A stretch of DNA of 64,000 nt from Oopsacas minuta (GCA_024704765.1 JAKMXF010000002.1:62001-126000), one strand, 5' to 3'; shown: positions 44,764-58,266, counted from the stretch's first letter. Notes: generated from the sequence alone by a model not told the origin. Numbers and translations: made by a program.

Positions 44764-46595
44764 GTCAGCTGGGGTAGCCTCCCTCCCCTTACAGCCACCG
44801 CCTAACGCTAAACGTTAATCTCACCTTGGATATGTTGCAGTGTAGGAGCGAGTTTTGGGTGATTGCCGTCACATAAAATTCGCTTCTACACATAAACGTA
44901 TGCGTACAATAAATTTTACGTTAACAGACGTGACGGTTCGGTTTAGGCCCGGTATGTTTCCCCCAATCTGAATATACATCTCAGACAGCAGTTAGTACAA
45001 CTTCTCCATGAATTTACCAAGCAGTCTCTACTTATATTCACAATGGCAACAATAAATTTGCATATGAGAATCTTTGAAAATGTGAAATTATAATTCAGCA
45101 TACTAGATTATCCTATATTTCTTCTGTTGAGACCAATTCTCTAAGCATATTTCGAGATTTCAACTATTGGTTACTCTATATTCATAGAAACATCAAATAC
45201 ATTTATATATGATTAACTCGAAAGTGTGCAAATTGGAATCAGCATACCTCGATTACCCCAATGTATACACTTATTTACCTGTATCGCCAACAGAAGGATA
45301 TATTCACTATGTTATGCAATTTACTAATATAGGTACACGTATTTGCGAAATTGCTCATTGTTACCCGCCCACTAGTATTCTTTCCCGTGTTTTCGAAAGT
45401 ATATTTAGTGATTGCTAATTATTAATATTGTATGTACGGTAGGGTGCGTCAGTTGCTCCATTTATTTGAAAACTTGATTCGCTTGCTACTTTGTATGTTC
45501 TCAATGCGGTTTTGATTCACCATATCGAATTTGAATGGAATCCAAATGATTTAGTGGTACCGCAATAGTATTTTAAAATAGTGCTGGATTTTTGTGCTTT
45601 TTGTCCAATTTTCTAATCAGTATAATTAGAAATGAAGTTTAATTATGGCTAGATATCTGAAAAATTTGAATTATGTAGTTCGGGGTGGTTTATCTCAGTC
45701 AAATAACCTTTGATAACCAATCTTGTACAGTTTAGAAGATTAATGAAAATCGCTTCAATCGATGTTAGGTATCATACCACCGCGACATAAACTATTTTTA
45801 CTAATTTATCCTAACTTTACAAGATTGTTGATCGTATATTGTTTTCACCCACATGAACTCACCTCCAGACTACCCAATTCTAGGGTTTCAGCTATCTAGT
45901 CATGATTGAACTACATTTCTCATCTAAATTGTACGAAAACCGGCCCGAAAGTACTACAAACCAGCACAATTACAAACATATATTCTGGTAGTTTTATCTT
46001 AAAGGATTTCATTGAAATTGTGCATGATTAAGCAGCATAAATGCACCCTAATGTACGGTGTAGCTGTTAGCGCATGACGGATGCTTTGAAAGTTGCTAAT
46101 TACCAAACCACTACCTAAGTAAGGACTACCAATAGCTAACGTACATGGGTGGAGGTCGTTGGTTGCTCATTCGTACTTTTTGGATAAACCAAAATTTTGG
46201 GAATCAGAATTTCATCCAGATGGTAACCCTTGTGGGATATCCTGTATGATATACGAATTGAATTTTGGCGCAGCTCATATAGGGAGGTGGCCTAATAGCA
46301 TAGACAATGTTCGACGTCCGTTCGTAGGGTCGTGCGAATTCTAGAAATCGGATCCACTTGAAAATTGGTACATAAACACATCTATGTTCGGATATTGGAA
46401 CTCTACCATTAATTTTTTCTAAAATGAAATGTTCACACCTTCTGAGGGAAATATTTCAGGATAGTCAATGTTATTAGTTACCTACAGTACTTCATGTGTT
46501 ATCCTCAAATTCTATGGATGAGATTCCAAATAATTATCCAGCAATTTTCCCCTGTCTAACTTTTGAAATGATATCTCTTGCATCAATTCCAAATA
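44764..46595. other. Gene-free stretch
   Basis: No gene recognised. 44928-45040 resembles 38615-38720. 45200-45260 resembles units of the tandem array that begins at 46596. Confidence 0.35.
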
Positions 46596-47130
46596 TCTGC
46601 AAAAGGTGCACAAATGTGATCAATCATGTGATTGCTGACTGAGTGAGATATTTGAATTGTCAAAATTGGAATCTATATTCTCGATTACCCCAGAGTATGA
46701 GTTTGAAACGAAATTTTAGGAACCTTTCAAAAAATATACAAAAGGTGTGAAAATAATCATATGCAAATCATGTTGATATAGAAATGAGGACATGAAATTT
46801 GGAGTCTACACATTGTATTACCCTTGACTAGCAGTGAAAACGAAATACATATTATGATTTTGATTATTATGCAAAGAGGTGTGAAATATGATTAATCATA
46901 TGATAGATCATGGTGACATAGATTTGAAAATGTCAATTTGGAATCTACATACTCGAATACTCCTGACTAGCAGTTGAAACGAACTCTCTAACATCATTTT
47001 AGAAATATTAGCAAATGGTGTGATAATATGATTAATCATATAGGAAAACTGTGAATGTGCAATTTTCAGACTCTCAAAATCGGACTCTAAGCAACCAATT
47101 ACCCCTGACATGTTGAAACAGAGTTTTATC
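46596..47130. repeat. Degenerate tandem array, four ~140-bp units
   Basis: Units start near 46596, 46739, 46869 and 47011 (spacings 143, 130 and 142). Each has GCAAA(A)GGTGTGA, an ATGATTAATCATAT-like palindrome, TTGGAATCTACATACTCGAT, TACCCCTGA and a TTGAAACGA block. Confidence 0.75.
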
Positions 47131-48644
47131 CAGGTTCTCAGGGCCATACGCCTAAAACTGGATGAGCTAGTCCGGGGGGGCATTTCAATCCATGGGCACG
47201 GACAAGGGAATATCTAGGAGGGCCGCACTCTCCTTTAGTCGCATGTTTTTTTAGCAATGTGAAAATTGAGGATCTTTTCCTATACCGACACACTACTTTA
47301 CTGAATTAGGTTTATGAAATTTGAGAGGAGCCAAGCAGGTGGTCAGAAACTCTGTAGTACCTCCTGGGCACGAATCCGGAGAAACACATCGCACTATGAC
47401 ACAGGTAAATACGTTATTCACCACACCTCGAAAAAATATCAGATTGAAATCCAAGAGCAACTCGCTTCCTATACCTAAATCCACCCTCTGGGGTGGTACA
47501 GAATCCGGACGCACCTCCCAATGCAAATGTGAGAAACTAGCTCCGGTCAATGTCTAAGATTCACAAATATTGCCACCTGACAGGCGGTGACAATAGTCAC
47601 TTTCCTAATAACATACAACCATCATTATTAAATACAAATTTTCTATAACTAAAAGTTTGAACAAAATTCTTTTACATGTAGCAAATAGGATAAAATGACG
47701 GAGCTTCGGAATATGGAAATTAATCGATCATTTTGAATTATGTAATGCAGATTGTAAAATTCCAAAATTGACAATCAAATTATATTTGTATAACTAGTAC
47801 TCATGAAAATCAAGAGAGTAGAAGTAGTGCAATCGAAATATTCCCTGTTGCGAAATATACATTCTCTCATGTATATTGGGTGAGCAATGGTTAGTAATGT
47901 GATTTTTCGAGAATCCAAAAAGGCGACAATGACGTCATAATTTCGTTATAATTGGGAATTTTCCTCCAGAACTAGAATTTGTCCGAGCAGGCCCAAAATA
48001 CCCCTTTATTCCAAAAATCAGCACTGTCCTCCAGTTTCTTCAATCAATTCTGGACATACAAACATAGCTATATATACATACATTAATACTGTTAAATTGC
48101 GTTTTAATGGTATAGATTTCTACATCAGTCCCTGATTGTAGAACTTTGGGACAGCTTTCATTATTAGTGATTTAGGAGGCGTTATTACTAACCTGGAAAC
48201 ATCTATCAACTGAAGTCTCGTTCCGATTGAATGTAAGCCTTGTTGATCAACTACGGCTGTCTTCGAGAGGATATCTGGTCAATTCTAGCCAATATTTGTA
48301 TTGCAAACAATTGAAATCGGGCATCTACCCGAATTGCCAGACCTTTTTTGCAAGTGATATTGGCATACACTTTACCATCTGCTCGTTTCAAGTTTACCTA
48401 GACTAATATGGCCATGCTGAATCCAAATCTGGCCTTGGATTTTTTCTAACACGTCACGTTTTTGAGATATGACATATGCACACAACAACCCGTAATTGTC
48501 ATTTTGGCTAATTTTGGCTGTGCAGAACAAAACATTACATGTAATAAACACAGTGATTGCCGGTGAAAATAACAGAATTATCATTTTGCACAATTTAAAA
48601 CAACCCAGGATGATTAAACCAGACAAAAATAGCATTGTATCCTC
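47131..48644. other. Gene-free stretch
   Basis: No gene is assigned. A G-run lies at 47174-47180. A minus-strand hydrophobic open frame at 48372-48635 directly follows the stop of the next gene but has no signature. Confidence 0.35.
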
Positions 48645-50323
48645 TCAAAAGTGCTTTATACACTTGCTCTTTCGAGCATGTTCAGTATCAGTTTCACGCT
48701 GGAGAAACCAGCAGTAGTCCCCCATCATGTTTGGGTTAAATCGACCTCTATACCGCGATTCCATTACAGAGATGGCTTGGTGAAATCTTTCTCCAAGTTC
48801 GTCGCTCACATCACCCAGGTTTGATGGGAAAAGTCCAAGTGTGAATGAAGAAAATGCAGTTTAAGCGACATTCTGCAGCCCATTTTGCGGTATGATTCCA
48901 GCAAATTGTCCACTAGTTCCGAGTAATTTTCTGCCCTATAGTTTCCAAGAAAATTTTGTACAATCTGTACAAATGCATTCCAGGCTTCCAATTCAATTGA
49001 AATAAGCTTGGATGGAAATACTGGGTCACGCATCAAATCACGTATTTGGGGGCCAACAAATATCCAGCTCTCAGTTGAGCGTCACTTAGTATAGCACCAA
49101 ACTTTTCTTTCATGTGTAGGAATCCATCATTGAAATACATTGCCTTCACAAATTGTTTGATCAGGCCGAGTTTAATATGAAGTGGTGGCAAGTACACTTT
49201 GCTGGGATCAATAAGGGATTTGCACTTAACATTATATCTTCCAACAATGTAGTCAGTTCTCATTGGTCATTCGGTTGTGTCATAGTGGTTTGCCTCGTCT
49301 CTACTATCCCACAGACAGAGAAAACACATATGCTTGGTGTAACCCAACTGCAATCCGAGCAAAAGTGACACAACTTTAAGGTCTCCACATATGTTCCAGT
49401 TGTGAGCCCGGTAGTCAATGACCCTTAGGATGGTTTCCATAGACTCGTACGTTTCCTTCAAGCCGACAGCATGAGCAATAGGGACAGAAGGCTTTTCATT
49501 CCCATTGTGTAGTAGGACAGCTTTCAAACTAGCTTTGCTGGAATCAATGAACAGTCTCCACTCAGTGCTAATGTGTTCGTGGCCAAGCTCATACATGAGT
49601 GAATCAACATCAGTGCAAAAACACACAGTCTTCGAATTTAAAGTAAGCCGAAACATTTGCATGTCGTCGACGAAAATGTGAAATTGTTGATCCTGGCTTT
49701 AACAAATTTAATTCCTTTAGGCGAGACCCTAGAAGCTCAGCTTTTTCTTTGGAAAGAGATAAATCACGCACCAGGTCATTCGAAAATGCCTGGTCCATGG
49801 GAATCATTTTGTCGTTTTCATCATGATCCGAAAAATCAGAAGTGGAATCTGCATCTGCCACGTCTACTTCGTCTGTTGAATCCATTTCAATAGTATCCGA
49901 TGAAGGTGGGATTGGTACAGGAGTTCCATTGCCAGCATCATGCTCTACTGGTTTTAGAGCAGACTTGCATGTTGGATAGATGATTTTCGACTTATTTTTA
50001 GACGAAAATCCAGCAATATTTGTTGTGCAAAAATAACAATCTGACGTATGGTTTTTAGGTTCTCGCCAAATCATAGGTACCGCAAATGGCATGGATTTCT
50101 TCTTTCCATTAAGCCATTGGATTAGACTGGCATAGCAGACGGTACAGCAGATGTGAGGTGCCCAGTTCTTGTCTTGGTCACCAACTTTGCAACCAAAGTA
50201 ATACTTGTAGCCAATCTTGACACGATTGGCAATATTTCTTCGCTGGGGCTTCGGCATAAATTTTCCACAAATATAGCAGAAGTTATCTGGGTGGTTCGTG
50301 CATTGTCTTCTGCTCGTATTCAT
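48645..50323 (-). pseudogene. Large gene of an unplaced repetitive arthropod family
   Basis: The ATG at 50323 starts MNTSRRQCTNHPDNFCYICG, a cysteine-rich part with CYICGKF, CCTVCYASL and CYFC pairs that could bind zinc. An acidic stretch follows (STDEVDVADADSTSDFSDHD). A one-base shift near 49640 leads to FCTDVDSLMYELG, EWRLFIDSSKASLKAVLLHN, HNWNICGDLKVVSLLLGLQ and YTKHMCFLCLWDSR. Further shifts give VYLPPLHIKLGLIKQFVKAM, FLGNYRAENYSELVDNL, CRMSLKLHFLHSHLDF and GERFHQAISVMESRYRG. The end is MMGDYCWFLQRE (stop at 48645). I know this wording from multicopy hypothetical proteins of arthropods, and a transposase is suspected but not established. At least four frameshifts or stops are present. 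No terminal repeats were found. Confidence 0.75.
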
Positions 50324-50790
50324 TGTAAACAAAAAGCTTAAATACACAATCAGTTACAAACTTAAAATTCTGCAAAACAGTAATGTTGTTGGTTTATCGA
50401 TACAGTCTACAATCCACCCGCAAGTAGGCTAAATAACCCCTCCTTATAGCCATGGCCAAGAACATTCAAGAATGCATTAATTGTCAAAAGATAGAACATT
50501 ACATTTACAAAATAATGTTAATAGTAACCGTACATAATATGCATTGTTGACCAACAATTCGCTGGGAAAGAAAATTGTACAATAGGCCTAACTTGTACTG
50601 TATAGTACCTTATAATATAGTGCCAATCAATGCAAAATCCGAATTTCGTGAATTTTCATATCTTGAAATCCTGACGTGATAGACCAATTCTGATTTCAGA
50701 TTTGGAATCAGCATCCCAAAGTTAGTCTAGGTAATATATTTTCATTTGAGGAATAAATTTGATGTTGCCCAGTGATATCAATTACTGATG
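50324..50790. other. Gene-free stretch upstream of the broken gene
   Basis: AT-rich, nothing recognised. Confidence 0.35.
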
Positions 50791-50869
50791 CGGATTTCTC
50801 GGCAAGGAAAATTAGTCGCTACAAGCGATTTGTCGTTAGACCCGATGTCGTTAAATCCAATATTTACTG
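50791..50869. repeat. Solo right end of the Tigger-type pogo family
   Basis: GTCGCTACAAGCGATTTGTC and GTCGTTAAATCCAATATTTA then CTG match the right end of the element at 39697-41812. TA follows at 50870-50871. The left end is not present nearby. Confidence 0.8.
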
Positions 50870-50871
50870 TA

Positions 50872-52537
50872 TTGGACTGAGTTCTTTGTACCAAATCAGA
50901 ATTTGGTTTGACATGAGATATATGAGAATGTTGTCCAATTATTTCGTTTATTTTAATTACTTAGCGAATAATGGATGCCTCTGAGTATTCGAAACTTCTG
51001 ACTTTTCTTTCATGCCGCAAATTGCCGAACAATATATGGACAGCTACAAAATTTGTGGGACACAATTTTAGACAATGTGCATAGGGTAATATGTACTTAC
51101 ACTGAAGATATGTGTTAAATGTTGTCATATATATTAAATCGACACTGTAGATTTCAAAAATGGCACCAGCTTTTTAGTTGCACTTCTGGAAATGGGACTA
51201 TGACTTAATCTGTGTATTTTGATATAATTCATAATTACGGTTCTAGGATAAATGATTTCGAAATTTATGAGTGCTTTATACCAGCCAGCCCTTTTTAATG
51301 ATAAACCAAATACAATGCGTATACTCATTTATGCATTGAATACTTCATAAAATGATACTAATGAATTAGAAATACAGTAGTTATTAAACGTATAACTAAA
51401 GTTAAAATAATTCTACAAATATATTTCCTCCAAATGTGTCTGTCCCATACACTTAATGTCAAGAAAATTATTAGCGGGCGCCTTTGGGGAGGTCCAGAAA
51501 ATATTTAAAATCAAATTTAGAATGATGTACTATGCGAAATTGTCAACTATTCAACTTGCAATTGTTTGCATTGTAAGACCGGGGACCTAAAAGCTAGGCT
51601 AAGGAGCTGAAATGTGGATAAAAAGAGACGACTAATAATGCTTGTGAATGAAAATTAAAGATTTTATTGGTTTTGCAAACGAGTTAAATTAATCACAAAA
51701 TGTATACGAATAAAGATAATGCCATTGCATTACTAATAATCCAGGAATGCTGGAATATCGCAAGGGTATTTGAAAAACATATTTGTGGTTATCAGGTTTT
51801 CAAATTTCAAATTTTAGCCTAAGTTTGAGCTTGTGGTTAGACATGTTAAATGTTCATTAAGTAACTAATAATAGCATATTTCTAGGTTTGAAATAGTGTA
51901 AAATCGAAATGCACACATAAACTTTGGTAAATAGCGAAGTCAAATTTTCCCCTAATACCGCATAGTTCAACACTGTGTTGAATTCGGATTTTAATAAAGA
52001 AACGAAACTTGGGAAGCGCAATTATTATCACTAAAGGACGTATTGATAGTTGGGGAAATAGTGTTTCGCAGTGCTCAAAGGAAGGCGTAGTCCGCGGTTT
52101 AAAATGAGTGAAGTTAGTAGCGCTCAAATCAGCGTGGGTTTTCAAAATTGTGGTGTACAAAGACAAAACAGGGAAATTGAATCCTGCAGTAACTTCCTTA
52201 AGGATTGAATAATTCTTGAAAATATCTTGCCATTGGTAGATAAAACTGATTATGTCAATAGTCACTTTTATATATTTGAAACAGAATATCAATAACACAC
52301 ATGGCAATATTAAATAGTCTTGATAAATTATTCAAATGTCTGGGTTTAAATATAAATAACTTATATGGCAGCGTCCGCCAATATTGCTAGTCCCCAACTC
52401 ACGAGATACCCAAGTAATCGCTGACTACATGCAGCACCAAGCAATAACTGCTAAAAAGTATCATCGGCAGTTGGGAGGGGAAACTAAATTAATATTTGCA
52501 TTTGACGTGATAAGAAAATTAACAAAAATGAATTAAC
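50872..52537. other. Gene-free stretch
   Basis: AT-rich. A 141-codon minus-strand open frame at 51882-52307 shows no motif. Confidence 0.35.
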
Positions 52538-52539
52538 TA

Positions 52540-54885
52540 CAGTAGAACTCGGTTAAGAAGTACTAGCTTGGGAAACAATAAAAAATATGTATTAACCGAG
52601 GTATGTCTTATCCGAGTACATAAATGTAAGGTACTAAAAAAGTACGACTTATCCGATGTACGTAGAAATTGTTATAAGTATTACTTATCAGTATAAAGTA
52701 TAAACGTTTGCGTGTATAAAGTGTAAACTATCTCCTACAATCTAATACGTATTTCATTTTGAGTAATATATACGATTATCAAAATAGGTTGCTTATTTCC
52801 TAGAGTAATATGAGAAAATGATTCGCACTAGCACTATAAGTACATAGCTTATTGGCTAGTTTAAAAATCGGAAAGTGAACTTTGCTTCACACTACAAGTA
52901 TAGATTAATCCTCCATCTCGTTAATAGCATTGAGAAGACAGCTTTTGGAATTACAGGTCACGTAGCGCTTTCCAATCTAAAGAGCATCACGATATTCTGA
53001 CAAGCTTAGGCACACAATAGTATTATCATCCTCATCATGTTCTATTACACATTGTTCTTCAGTAACGTCACCCTGAACCATTGCTGTATTTTCATTATCT
53101 GTAAGAATGCCAGAAATAGAGACGTCATTGTCAATAATAGCATATTCTTCAAATGAACCTTCAAATTAATTTCACGGCTCTTCAATTCCTCATATGTAAT
53201 ACTTTCAGGCACTTCTTCTGAGACAATTGATATTTCTACAGTATTTGATCCAAGACTAAAGCTACAAGGATGAAAGCAATTTTGAATGATCATGGCTGTT
53301 ACTTTATCCCATGAAACCTTCAGCCACTGCATAGCATCAAGAACTGTTATTAATCAGTTCTTCCTTCGTATCCATCGATGAAAGTAGCTTTCTTTACTAA
53401 TTGGTGTCGATAATGAACTTTCAGGGATTGTATAATGCCTTGATCACAAGGCTGTAACTTTGCAGTGGTGTTTGGTGGCAGAAATTTGATAGAAATGTTA
53501 GAAAGCTCAAGATTACGAGGGTGTGCGGGACAATTGTCTATTATGGGCAGGACAGAACGTTTCGTGGATACAATTTTCTATTCCACTTTTCGAGCGATGC
53601 CTGAAAGAAATTCCCGTCATCCAAGCTTTCGCATTAGAAATGTGTCTAGAGGTAACGATCTAATACCCGAAAACACCTTGGTGACTTAGATTTTCCAATG
53701 GCTAGAAGTGGAAGCTTTTCACAAACCAGGCTGGTCCCAACAAGCACTGTAAGAGGGTCCTTCTGTTTCTTACTACCACTGCACTTTTCTCCTTTGAAAG
53801 TCAACGTCCTCTCTGGCGTAACTTGTAAAAATAGCGCAGTTTCATCTGCGTTGTAGATATTTTCTGGTATATATTTCAAGAGCAAATCTGGCAGAGTCAA
53901 ATCCAGCCAAGGACGAATGTTCTCCTCTGAAACTGATTTCTCTTCACCAGAAATTTGTTTCATCTCTATAGAATGTCTTCTCTTCCACTTATCGATGAAA
54001 CCTGTAGTGGCTATAAAAGTTGAAACATTCATGGCATTAGCAAAGAACTGGGCCTTTTCCATCTGTATTTCCCGGGTATAGGAAAATTACAATTTCTTGC
54101 CTGCTTAAACCATTCTAGTAATGCTGTATCCACTTGGGTGAGATTCGATGATCGGATCAGCTTACAGTCAACACTAATTTCAGACGAGTTATAGCTACGT
54201 TTGAGAGTTTCCCTATTTTCCATATTGAATTCACCATTGACCTTGAGATATTTAGTCTTTTGCAGACGCTTGTTTGTGGTTCACCATTCTCTATCCTAGT
54301 AATAAGGTTTATCATTTGTTGAATGGTGAGAGATTTCTTTGAATTTGTAGCCATGATTAAAGCATCTATACGTACTGAAAATAATATTCTAAATTATCAG
54401 TATTATCATGCAAATTACTTTTGACATTTGGCTATGCCTATCCCTAAATGAGGATGTGTTTTTATAAATAAATAAGGTACGTATAAGGACATACGAATTG
54501 TATTTTTGTTAATCGAGTACGAATTAAACAAGTACGTCTTAACCGAGACGCAATAACCGAGTAATCTGAATCTCCGATTACTCACTAGTGCAAATTAGTA
54601 TACAATAACTAACGATAAGATAAAAATCATGTTATGGTTCGATTATTACAGGATATATACTGTATGTATCCGAGTATATTATTCTACTTTTGAGTATGAA
54701 TTAACCTAGTACGTCTTAACCAAGTACGATTCAATACATTTTGTCCTTTTGGGAAGAATAATTTAGTACATCTTATCCGATTGTACGTCTTAACCTATTA
54801 CGTCTTAAACGAATCATTTACAATGGATTAGATAGGAGAAAATTCCGGTTATTGGAGACGAGTACGTCTTAACCGAGTTCTACTG
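52540..54885 (-). mobile_element. Second pogo-type element, 2,346 bp
   Basis: The left end CAGTAGAACTCGGTTAAG equals the reverse complement of the right end. TA lies at 52538-52539 and 54886-54887. Subterminal copies of GAGTACGTCTTAACCGAG and variants recur at about 54520-54560, 54700-54725, 54765-54815 and 54858-54876. On the left side (reverse sense) they lie at 52590-52620 and 52640-52660. Confidence 0.93.
52905..54354 (-). pseudogene. Pogo/Tigger transposase, DD30D, broken
   Basis: The ATG at 54354 opens MATNSKKSLTIQQMINLITR, then a helix-turn-helix (SVCKRLNISRSMVNSIWK). After a shift come TQVDTALLEWFKQARN and MEKAQFFANAMN, then FIDKWKRRHSIEMKQISGEE. The first catalytic site is IYNADETALFLQ. 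After a shift near 53660 come IIDNCPAHPRNLELSN (second D) and AKLQPCDQGIIQSLKVHYRH (third D), 30 residues apart. The acidic tail reads NENTAMVQGDVTEEQCVIEH. A TAG at 52977-52979 interrupts the final NAINEMED. About five lesions are present. Compared with the 39.7-kb element it is a separate lineage. Confidence 0.9.
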
Positions 54886-54887
54886 TA

Positions 54888-57800
54888 ATTAATCATAGAT
54901 TGAATAAAACAAGAGGTGGAGTACCAAATGTAAAAGAAGCAGAAGAAATTCAAGAATTATTCAAATTCCAAATTATGTATACAGAATGATGGTACAATCT
55001 TTGTGTACGTTGTGTTCGTGTGTGTTTTAGTTGCTTGTGAATTAAATATATACAGAAGGAAATCAAGAACAATTAACACTAATAAAACATCACAAGAGAA
55101 AGAAAATAGTCACTGTGAACGTTTAGATCGAATTGTAATGTATAGACGTATAATTAGAGCATTAAGCACTACTCATTTATTGGAGCGTGCTCTAGCTCCC
55201 ACCTACCGGACTTCAAAAGGAGGGCGCTCCCACCTCCGCTCCTTCCTCAGAAAAGGAGAGCACAACGGCTCCGGGTCCATGAAAAATGGAGCGGGCTCCA
55301 ATCGCGCTCCTTTTCATTATTTTAGATAATTATTCCATTTGTATTTCAAGTAATCAGGATTGAATTTAACCATTGTACATTCAGAAAATTTCTTAATGTA
55401 CAACGTCAAACTAATTCAAAAAATTATGAATTAGATAAAGAGGTCCCAGCATCCATTTTTTGTAGTAAGAATACTGAATTTCATGCAGAATAATGATGGA
55501 ATTAAGGAATTTTCGGAAATTTGTAACAATTGATATTTGTAGAATATGAAAATTTTGTAAGTAATGGACATTTTGTAATTTTGGTACATATTTAATTTAT
55601 GGACATTTGGTAATTTTTGGATATTTGTAATATATGGACAATTGGAATTCTCGACTCTTATATTTCCTTTATTATATCGATTTAAATCAAATTTATAGTC
55701 TAATGCTGTGGTAGTTTACCAAATACAGTCCCTTTTCAATCATGTCCAAATTTCCATTAAATTTCAAACTAGTAGTTTATAGCAGAAAGCAAAAACGAAT
55801 TCTATGCTATGTTTTTCCAAAGAAATTTGGACGAAATCGGCCAAAGACCGATTTTTCCTTTTAAACGGGCTAATTGGGGCCTTTTTGTTAAATTTGTCTC
55901 GAAATTGACAAAATTATCTCTTCATTGCGTTAGAATTGTATTCGAAACGTGTTGTTGAATTCGTCACTGAAACTGTGCTCATTGATAAAAGAAATTTTGA
56001 AAACCTAGGAATTACAACGGTATTTTTCCCAGTTTACGACAGTGAGATACTGTCCCTATTAAATTTGAATTGTTTCATCAAGTTTTGGCAGCCAATTTGG
56101 ATTTTACGTCAAAATCAAAAAATTTGTCATCGAATTTAGTTTCTACATTTCTAAATGGGTGAATTTTGATTGACGGTTTTCGATTTACATTCAACGAGGA
56201 TTTTTTCGAATAATTTAGATATGAGTAAGAGTTACTTTTCGATATGATTTCGGAAATAATTTTCCACAAAAGAGCTAGGCATGGCCAGATCTCTCTACTA
56301 TGGTAACGGAGAGAATGCGGACCAAGATGATTGCGTCATTATTCAAAATTTCTCCACTATGATCGATTACTGCCGAAGTGTTACGTTCCTAACCAAAAGG
56401 GACACAACAATTTTATCACTTCATTTCAACCAATTCTTGCAACCAAATCGAGTTATCAGCATCTTTAAAGACTAATTGTAGTCGTTTTTCTGTTAAAATA
56501 TTTTCTCATTCTGTCCTCTTTCAAATAATTTTTCCATCCCGATCTTAGTTTCTCTGTTACCGAAATTCTGATGCGTTAGGTTGCGTGTAATGCGTCAGGT
56601 TACATTTGAATGCTTGTTCAATGTAGCATTTTTATTTCAGATTGCCACGATTTGTCCCAAATTTAAATCTTGACTAATTTCAGGATCTAGGTTTGAATTT
56701 TTAATGAATTGTTTTATGCACGGAAAATATGTTTCTAAGTAAGGAATATAATTTAAACCCTCAATAATAGCATATTTCTGTGTAAGGGATCGCTTTGGAT
56801 GAATTAAAAAATTTCTTTTATAACAAACGGATTCACACCTTTCATGGGGTTATGACTAAATTATCCCCTTTTAAACCCCGAAATTACACATAATTGCCCA
56901 CATCTCGCCCAATATTTCAATAATCAGTTTATTATTTGGCTAGATATATGGAGCAAAGATTTGCATCGTTTATCAAAAGCTGAATGAAAATACTAACACA
57001 TCAGGTAAATATACATAATCGTAATTATAATAATTGAAAATATGCTATATTGAACATTTGATTCAACTCTACGAGGCCCTATATACTATTTTCTCATCAT
57101 CAAGATATATTTATTATATTGTATATATTTGGTATAATTAATAGATATATTTCGAAAAGAAACACCTACTATTCTGTTATAATAATTACACACTATTTAT
57201 ATGACGTGATAATTGATAAATATACGACCATACACAATTTATGATTAGGCTAATCGTTTTCTTAGGGCTTATACTATACACTCATAATACATTTAATGGG
57301 TCGAATAGACATGCCTACTATTCTGATTATAGTTTTACACAATTTTAAGATGACTCCATAAATAATAAACCTGGACCATATACAATTGTATCCAATAGAG
57401 TGCAAATGGGGCATTGTTCCCCCACTGAGATTTTGTAACATTGGTATATAAGTAGCTCAGGCCTATCCAGTCAACTCAGCTAAATTTGGGCACATGGGCT
57501 CCAGCCTTTTCGTCCTGATTAAGCGGGGTTCCAAAGAACCGGAGATTTTCTGATACTAAATAGTAGCATTTTTCTATTTTCTGTCGCAGAGTCCCCCAAA
57601 GCAAAATCACCACTCTATGGTCGAGGTAGACAAATCAAAATAAAACTTTGAAATTTCGGATATTTTAGTGCCTTTCGCGAATCTATGTTGATAAGAATAA
57701 CTATTAAATAGAAATTGATTTGGCCCAAATAATCCCAAATTTAACCCATAATTATCCTAAATTTGCATGCTAAGCTTGTTAGAATTCCCTAAATCAAGAG

Positions 57801-58260
57801 AAACTTCCTCTTTATTGAGTTACGAATTTTGTTCCACGGGAATATATTTAGGTGGCCGTTATGTACTAGTAACAGTTATACAAAGGTGGCCTATAAGGGA
57901 ATGATAGTGAATCTCTACGACAGATACAGAAACATTATAGAGAGTTAATATTGGAAACGGACCCAAGGCCTGTTTCCTCAATCACAAAGTACAATGAATG
58001 TGAAGTTAGCAGCGAAACAAATCGAACACACTTTAACAAGTCATAATTATGCAACTAGTAGATTGAACATATCATTACTAGCCTAGGAGGTTTTTGTCAT
58101 TATTATAGCAAATCATTCTGACACGATAATGAGAAACGGTGATGTTGCAGAAGTGGGAACTTTTGGCAAACTTGTTTTGTATAATCGAGCACACTTTAGC
58201 ACATTATAATCATGCAACCAATGCATGTTGACAGATTTCATTAGGAAAACATCAATCTAG
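54888..58260. other. Gene-free stretch with small repeats
   Basis: No gene recognised. It holds a GC-richer block of GGAGCG/CGCTCC inverted motifs at 55180-55315, short degenerate ATGGACATTTGTAATTT repeats at 55555-55645, the repeat at 56374-56475, a MITE scrap at 57850-57900 and a direct repeat next to the MULE. Confidence 0.4.
56374..56475 (+). repeat. Dispersed ~125-bp repeat, copy 3
   Basis: GAAGTGTTACGTTCCTAACC, CACTTCATTTCAACCAATT and GCAACCAAATCGAG parallel 31965-32092. The most diverged of the three copies. Confidence 0.6.
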
Positions 58261-58266
58261 CCTAGA
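58019..58266. repeat. Direct repeat flanking the MULE left edge
   Basis: AATCGAACACACTTTAACAA ... CTAGCCTAG (58019-58088) recurs as AATCGAGCACACTTTAGCAC ... CTAGCCTAG (58181-58265), about 162 bases on. The second copy runs into the outer edge of the MULE. Confidence 0.6.

Noticed and set aside
46596-47130. CRISPR-like array of repeats
   Set aside because: Units are long, degenerate and contiguous without unique spacers, and the genome is clearly eukaryotic.
48372-48635. Hydrophobic minus-strand frame just after the broken gene at 48645
   Set aside because: No start context, no similarity, and AT-rich sequence easily gives hydrophobic frames.
55003-55329. 108-codon open frame with a GC-richer tail
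   Set aside because: The tail is made of inverted GGAGCG/CGCTCC motifs, so the frame is more likely element-end sequence than protein.
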